Of a stretch of DNA of 64,000 bases, positions 62,273 to 64,000 are shown one piece after another. The notes below the pieces were generated by a model, which ran no database searches, was not told the DNA's origin, and saw only the letters and a list, made by a program, of their open reading frames with translations. Positions within the stretch are counted from its first letter, which is position 1, and every line of letters begins with the position of its first letter. The position numbers and the translations under genes were made by a program. The stretch is from G965267335 sp965267335 (GTDB taxonomy: Bacteria; Bacteroidota; Bacteroidia; Cytophagales; JAAEPT01), in assembly GCA_965267335.1 (NCBI GenBank), contig OZ253953.1, positions 2,852,001 through 2,916,000 of the forward strand. The letters run 5' to 3'.

Positions 62273-62779
62273 ATGAAAAATTTACTACTTGTTCTTGTCT
62301 CTTTTGTCCTTGTATCCGGTACCAATCCCAAGGAAACCAAATCCGATGGAATTAATTGGATAACTATCGAGGAAGCAGAAAAGAAAATGAAAGACGATCC
62401 CAGAAAAATTATGGTGGACGTATATACCGTATGGTGTGGCCCCTGTAAGCAAATGGCGGCAAAAACATTCACCAACAAAAATGTGATCGACTACATCAAT
62501 GAGAATTACTATGCAGTTAAGCTCGATGCTGAAAAAGCGGCAACTTATACTTTTAACAACAAAACATATAAGAAGTCGGGGCGATATCACAAACTAGCCT
62601 ACTTCCTTGCCAAGGACAATCTGGCCTTCCCTACTCTATCTTTTGTAGGCACAGATAAGCAGGTTATTACACCCGTACAGGGATACTTCGGACACAAAGA
62701 GTTTCTAAAAATACTCACTTTTATCAATGAAGAACAATACAAAAAGATGTCCTGGGATGAGTACAAGAAGAAGAATTAG
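62273..62779 (+). CDS. secreted thioredoxin-fold protein with WCGPCK site
   Basis: The 168-residue protein has a signal peptide (MKNLLLVLVSFVLVSG, no lipobox Cys) and a thioredoxin-like domain with VDVYTVWCGPCKQMAAKTF (about 46-64) and a cis-Pro ahead of TLSFVGTDK. This is the thioredoxin_7-like/DUF255-like type, with an insert (FNNKTYKKSGRYH) shared with the next gene. It probably acts as a periplasmic thiol oxidoreductase or disulfide isomerase. It is in tandem with a paralogue. Confidence 0.85.
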   Translation: MKNLLLVLVSFVLVSGTNPKETKSDGINWITIEEAEKKMKDDPRKIMVDVYTVWCGPCKQMAAKTFTNKNVIDYINENYYAVKLDAEKAATYTFNNKTYKKSGRYHKLAYFLAKDNLAFPTLSFVGTDKQVITPVQGYFGHKEFLKILTFINEEQYKKMSWDEYKKKN

Positions 62780-62791
62780 TATCTTCGAAAT

Positions 62792-63403
62792 ATGATCAGG
62801 AACCTACAACTATCGCTCGTTTTAATTTTCATAATTATTCTCGGAGCATGCTCTAAAAAGACAGGAAATCCTACTTCAGCAAACCCTGGAATGGACTCAA
62901 CCATTAGCTCGGTTGTATACACAGAACCATCCGAAGATTCTTTAATAAAACAAATCGAGTCCAATACTGATGCTATCGTGTGGTTAGAGATTGAACGCGC
63001 TGAAGAGTTAAACTCAGTTAAACCTAAGAAGTTCTTTATCGATATGTACACCGACTGGTGCTACTGGTGCAAGCAAATGGATAGTAAAACTTTTTCTGAT
63101 CCTGAAGTCATTAGTTATGTTAATAAGAATTACTACGCCATCAAGTTTGATGCGGAAACAAGTGACTCTATCAAATTCAACGATAAAACTTACACCTTCC
63201 AGGGAAAGGCCAATCAGTTTGCCATAGATATGCTCGAAGGTTATTTGCAATACCCGACTACGGTATATTTGGACGCTGATAAAAGCCTAATTTCACATGT
63301 ACCGGGATTCTGGAAGACCAAAGACTTCTTATTGATCCTGAAGTTTTTCAATGAGGATCATTACAAGAACATGAAATTCGAAGAATACAAAAACAAACAA
63401 TAA
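62792..63403 (+). CDS. thioredoxin-fold lipoprotein with WCYWCK site
   Basis: The 203-residue lipoprotein has lipobox LGAC and a longer linker (about 20-75), then a thioredoxin-like domain with IDMYTDWCYWCKQMDSKTF (about 86-104), an FNDKTYTFQGKANQF insert and YPTTVYLD as the cis-Pro strand. It closely follows (12 bp) the paralogue upstream and differs in the CYWC active site and the lipid anchor. The pair are probably cotranscribed and act in the envelope. Confidence 0.85.
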   Translation: MIRNLQLSLVLIFIIILGACSKKTGNPTSANPGMDSTISSVVYTEPSEDSLIKQIESNTDAIVWLEIERAEELNSVKPKKFFIDMYTDWCYWCKQMDSKTFSDPEVISYVNKNYYAIKFDAETSDSIKFNDKTYTFQGKANQFAIDMLEGYLQYPTTVYLDADKSLISHVPGFWKTKDFLLILKFFNEDHYKNMKFEEYKNKQ

Positions 63404-63432
63404 GTAGATTCAAATTTTTAACGCTAAAAACA

Positions 63433-63921
63433 ATGAAAAAATTAACTCAATTCATTTGTGCTTCAGTAATACTTCTGCTCTCTTCTTGTGGTGGTAGTGA
63501 TGGCGATCTGACTGATTACGGATTGAATGCCAAAGTAAATACTGATGGGGTCTCGATAAAAAATGTCACCCTGTCTACCAATGTACCTCAAAAGGTCCTT
63601 GTGGGAAAAACCATCAAAATCACGAAGGGTGATGTAAAGGTCAGTATATCAGAAACAAACACACCACTAGACTTAGAAAAAGAAAAAAGGTCAGTTGAAA
63701 TGTGGGATGACAGAAGCATTGTTCATGAAGAAAGTGATGCACTAATTATAGAGAACAAAAAGGAGCCCTTCAAAGGATTTGAAGTAAAGTACACTTTCGA
63801 GGGGCAAGGAGCTATTTTTGCCGCTTCTGTGGAGTCCGGTGATGGATTCAGGGCAGCCGAGACATTAGAGAAGGCGAAAGAAGGATTAGCAATTGCGAAG
63901 AGCATTACTTTTAATAAATAA
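63433..63921 (+). CDS. lipoprotein of unknown function
   Basis: It encodes 162 residues with lipobox LLSSC followed by GGSDGD, a typical acidic export tract. The mature part is strand-rich (VNTDGVSIKNVTLSTNVPQKVLVGKTIKI, VKYTFEGQGAIFAASVES) and ends in a helical AAETLEKAKEGLAIAKSITF. No family was recognised. It follows the thioredoxin-like pair after 29 bp and is the last gene before a strong terminator. Confidence 0.7.
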   Translation: MKKLTQFICASVILLLSSCGGSDGDLTDYGLNAKVNTDGVSIKNVTLSTNVPQKVLVGKTIKITKGDVKVSISETNTPLDLEKEKRSVEMWDDRSIVHEESDALIIENKKEPFKGFEVKYTFEGQGAIFAASVESGDGFRAAETLEKAKEGLAIAKSITFNK

Positions 63922-63931
63922 TCGAATAAGA

Positions 63932-63967
63932 AAACAGGCTGCCTTCATACAGAAGAACAGCCTGTTT
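63932..63967 (+). terminator. intrinsic terminator after the last lipoprotein gene
   Basis: AAACAGGCTG and CAGCCTGTTT form a perfect 10-bp stem around a 16-base loop, followed by the T-rich CATTTAAAGTTTCTTTT. It lies 10 bp past the stop at 63921. Confidence 0.8.
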
Positions 63968-64000
63968 CATTTAAAGTTTCTTTTATCCTTCTATTCCTTT

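Noticed and set aside
1..64000. tRNA or rRNA genes
   Set aside because: No TPsiC-arm pattern with matching acceptor stem and no rRNA sequence was recognised in the intergenic regions inspected.

Overview
The window is a chromosomal segment of a member of the Bacteroidota. This rests on several sequence signs: type IX secretion system (T9SS) parts and cargo with both A-type and B-type C-terminal sorting domains, PorP/SprF and PorT-like outer-membrane proteins, a PorE-like TPR/PD40/OmpA protein, many short lipoproteins, and promoters of the TAnnTTTG type. No tRNA, rRNA, CRISPR array, integrase or insertion sequence was seen. The gene set fits a free-living, probably aquatic and possibly gliding lineage, but the genus cannot be named from the sequence.

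Layout. 1-2.9 kb: a PorE-like OmpA protein cut by the window edge, a Rof-like protein and two small cysteine-bearing lipoproteins. 2.9-9.7 kb: mnmA, then leucine biosynthesis as leuC-leuD-leuB facing a leuA-type synthase and a PorT-like barrel across a shared terminator. 9.8-13.0 kb: lipoproteins, a small membrane protein and an EamA transporter. 13.4-17.2 kb: two paralogous TlpA-like thioredoxin proteins and a DsbA/FrnE-like protein. 17.3-24.7 kb: an AI-2E family permease, a lipoprotein ADP-ribosylglycohydrolase, a Coq4-like protein, a CAP+OmpA protein, a GNAT acetyltransferase and small membrane proteins.

24.7-40 kb is the most unusual part. It holds a 1239-residue polysaccharide-lyase-like T9SS cargo and two paralogous modules. 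Each module has a divergent PorP/SprF gene, then an ECF-like sigma factor, a membrane anti-sigma-like protein whose periplasmic half ends in a degenerate B-type sorting domain, and a secreted leucine-rich-repeat/Ig/SprB-repeat protein with an intact B-type sorting domain. I infer a cell-surface signalling circuit that reads the traffic or state of a T9SS outer-membrane partner. A two-block motif (TGTATACCAATTAA-N9-GATAGTA) occurs upstream of both the first sigma operon and the lyase-like cargo, so it is a candidate target promoter. Module 2 and its neighbours are bracketed by copies of a roughly 240-bp intergenic repeat, one copy inverted and partial.

40-47.8 kb is one giant 2580-residue beta-helix and repeat-domain adhesin-like protein with a B-type sorting domain. 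48-55.9 kb: a MazG-like protein, a fluoride channel, 3-hydroxyacyl-CoA dehydrogenase, the carboxynorspermidine branch of polyamine synthesis, a FecR-like/CHASE2-like pair and dapD. 56-57.6 kb: a decayed gene and a glycosyltransferase lacking a canonical start codon. 57.7-62.2 kb: a manganese/iron-type ABC uptake operon led by its DtxR-family regulator, with a clear palindrome upstream and a second DtxR-like domain fused to one permease. The window closes with two thioredoxin-like proteins, a lipoprotein and a terminator.
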